NCBI RefSeq assembly: GCF_030815985.1
Contig: NZ_JAUSXM010000001.1
Coordinates: forward strand, 4,154,001 to 4,218,000
Direction of reading: 5' to 3'
Length of the DNA: 64,000 nucleotides
Origin: Paenibacillus sp. W2I17
GTDB taxonomy: Bacteria; Bacillota; Bacilli; Paenibacillales; Paenibacillaceae
In this document: positions 62,548 to 64,000 of the stretch, piece by piece
Position numbering within the stretch: the first letter of the stretch is position 1
How the letters are laid out: every line of letters starts with the position of its first letter
Position numbers and translations under genes: made by a program
The notes under the pieces: model-generated
The model's database searches: none
Seen by the model: only the letters and a program-made list of their open reading frames with translations
Told to the model about the DNA's origin: nothing

Positions 62548-63948
62548 ATGTTCCGCATTCTGTTAGCGCTCATCCTGTGTGCAGGCCCGATTCTGGGACA
62601 AGCTGGTATTATGGCATCCGCAGCGCAGGCGACGCAAGCAGTTCACATTGAAGTGAATGGTGAGCAACAATCCTGGAAGAACGCACCACTTATAATCAAA
62701 GGTTCAACGTTTGTTCCACTGCGGGATGTGGTCACATCGGTCAAAGGCACGTTGAAATGGGATAATCGCACCAAGACGGCTACCATTACCGTTGGCAGAG
62801 ACAAGCTGATACATCAGGCTGGCAGCAATTCCATTAAAGTAAATAAGGTCGATCTGGCTACAGGTGTGAATTCACGTACCGTTAACGGTACGTTGATGGT
62901 ACCTGTCCGGGCAATGGCTAATGCAATCAAGGCAGACATCAAGGTCCAACGCACAGCCACGGGGCAGATGAGTGTAAATATGGTCACTGATCAAGTCAGC
63001 TTGCTGAATAGCGAGGTTGCCAGCGTGGATACATATCTGCGCGAGATCAACTATCCAGGTATGGCTCTGATCGCCCGCGATGGTGAAGTACTTCTAAAGC
63101 AAGGCTACGGACTTGCCGATGAACAGACGCTGAATCGCCCGGATCAGAAGACCCGAATCGCATCGCTGAGCAAATCCTTCACGGCCGCGTCCATTCTGAG
63201 TCTCGTGGAGGATGGTAAGATTAATGTGCAAGATCCAATCTCCAAGTATATCTCTGGTATACCAAAGGGAGATCAGATCACGCTGCATATGCTGTTATCC
63301 CAGACTTCAGGTCTGCCATCCGCATTTGGTCGGGGTGAAGGAACTTCTATGGAAGAGACTGTAGAAGAGATTCGTCACAAAACGCTGAAGTTTGAACCGG
63401 GGAGTGCCTATCTATACAGCAACAGCGGTTATGTTTTGCTTGCATACGTCGTTGAACAGGTATCTGGCATGAGTTATGCCGACTACGTGCAGCAGACGAT
63501 ACTGAAACCACTTGGTATGAAGAATTCGGGAGAGGCCTCCCGTAAAGTGCACACGATTAGTGGTTTTGTTCAAGAAGATAACGCATGGGTAACTGCGCCT
63601 TACTATGTGTCTCAATCCGGATCAGGAACCATCTATTCCACGGTGGACGATATGCTGAAATGGGATCGTGCGTTGTATACAGACAAGATTCTAAGCCAGG
63701 ATACGATTGAACAGATGTATGAGCCTTACTCCGATAAAAACTATGGCTACGCCTGGATTCTCAAAGAAAACGGCATGAATCGTACCGTCTTCCACAACGG
63801 TAGTGGTGGCGGGTTTGCTACAGCCTTTTCACGTAATCTGTCCGATGATATCACGATTATCCTGCTCGGCAACCACGCAGGTATGGACATGACTTCACTT
63901 TTGGATGAAGTTGAGGCACAGACAGCCAAAGCACTGCAATTGCAATAA
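62548..63948 (+). CDS. Secreted beta-lactamase-family serine hydrolase with Cu-amine-oxidase N-like domain
   Basis: At least 466 aa. Signal peptide to about residue 27 (FRILLALILCAG..ASAAQA). Residues 30-140 are a copper amine oxidase N-like domain, a common wall-associated module in Paenibacillus (GSTFVPLRDVVTS, NGTLMVPVRAMANAI). Residues 150-460 are a class C beta-lactamase/D-Ala-D-Ala peptidase fold with SLSK (SxxK), YSN (YxN) and HNGSGG (HxG). It probably acts on peptidoglycan peptides or esters. The ATG at 62548 has no ribosome site; GAAGGAGAGG at 62481-62490 fits an in-frame ATC or ATT start near 62491-62497. Confidence 0.85.
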   Translation: MFRILLALILCAGPILGQAGIMASAAQATQAVHIEVNGEQQSWKNAPLIIKGSTFVPLRDVVTSVKGTLKWDNRTKTATITVGRDKLIHQAGSNSIKVNKVDLATGVNSRTVNGTLMVPVRAMANAIKADIKVQRTATGQMSVNMVTDQVSLLNSEVASVDTYLREINYPGMALIARDGEVLLKQGYGLADEQTLNRPDQKTRIASLSKSFTAASILSLVEDGKINVQDPISKYISGIPKGDQITLHMLLSQTSGLPSAFGRGEGTSMEETVEEIRHKTLKFEPGSAYLYSNSGYVLLAYVVEQVSGMSYADYVQQTILKPLGMKNSGEASRKVHTISGFVQEDNAWVTAPYYVSQSGSGTIYSTVDDMLKWDRALYTDKILSQDTIEQMYEPYSDKNYGYAWILKENGMNRTVFHNGSGGGFATAFSRNLSDDITIILLGNHAGMDMTSLLDEVEAQTAKALQLQ

Positions 63949-64000
63949 TCCATAATCAATCGTTTATACAGAGCAAAGAGACGGTCCTTTAAAGGATCGT
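63949..64000 (+). other. Start of 3' hairpin cut by window end
   Basis: After the hydrolase stop the last bases include ACGGTCCTTT and AAAGGATCGT, likely a terminator stem whose T run is beyond the window. Confidence 0.4.

Noticed and set aside
1..64000. tRNA, rRNA, CRISPR, integrase or insertion-sequence transposase
   Set aside because: None seen on either strand when reading through the window.

Overview
The window looks like chromosome of a Paenibacillus-type endospore-forming Firmicute. The reasons are AGGAGG-type ribosome binding sites, several TTG/GTG starts, a Spo0E-family phosphatase, a CdaS-type diadenylate cyclase, YesM/YesN-type two-component genes beside a sugar ABC transporter, many carbohydrate-active enzymes and three Cache chemoreceptors. 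No rRNA, tRNA, prophage, insertion-sequence transposase or CRISPR array was seen. The genus is inferred from gene content; no search was run.

Layout. 1-3.2 kb: end of an aldo/keto reductase, an ECF sigma factor with its membrane partner, a DUF985 cupin. 3.2-5.8 kb: AraC regulator behind a perfect cre match, and a frameshifted GH28 pectinase. 6.3-9.4 kb: glnQHMP-type amino-acid ABC operon. 9.9-18.1 kb: YesMN pair, carbohydrate ABC transporter, a TIM-barrel protein and an FAD oxidoreductase. 18.3-20.9 kb: Spo0E-like protein, an unknown 174-aa protein, and an HTH-TPR regulator whose 3' end overlaps a 43-codon secreted peptide gene, read here as an RRNPP quorum-sensing pair. 21.2-24.5 kb: LLM flavin oxidoreductase; TetR with divergent MFS exporter and two palindromic operators. 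24.6-28.4 kb: BacA-like prephenate decarboxylase, DUF2000, ATP-grasp ligase and MFS exporter, a candidate small bacilysin-like dipeptide locus. 28.4-30.5 kb: Old Yellow Enzyme and divergent LysR. 30.7-37.5 kb: chemoreceptor, leucine dehydrogenase, cdaS, a secreted OB-fold protein, and two small genes behind Fur-like boxes. 37.8-42.0 kb: GNAT, Fnr, NreA-like GAF protein, NreC/NreB-like two-component pair. 42.3-43.9 kb: ywrCBA-type chromate transport operon. 44.3-46.7 kb: frameshifted nine-repeat bacterial Ig-like surface protein. 46.9-54.9 kb: methyltransferase, then a polyuronide-degradation locus (frameshifted GH88, unknown 654-aa protein, heparinase II/III, SGNH esterase, uronate-dehydrogenase-like protein). 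55.2-63.9 kb: azlCD, two chemoreceptors, a GIY-YIG/DUF2087 protein and a secreted serine hydrolase.

Across these regions runs a family of palindromic repeats (three long copies, one short) with shared terminal inverted repeats and internal hairpins, one of which shows compensatory change. Two copies supply the stop codon of the neighbouring gene. A second dispersed motif of the form TAACGAAYCTGAG occurs in two gene-free stretches.

The observations most worth following are the regulator/peptide pair at 19.4-20.9 kb, the BacA-like/ATP-grasp locus at 24.6-28.4 kb, the repeat family, and three single-base frameshifts in otherwise intact genes, which may be assembly errors.
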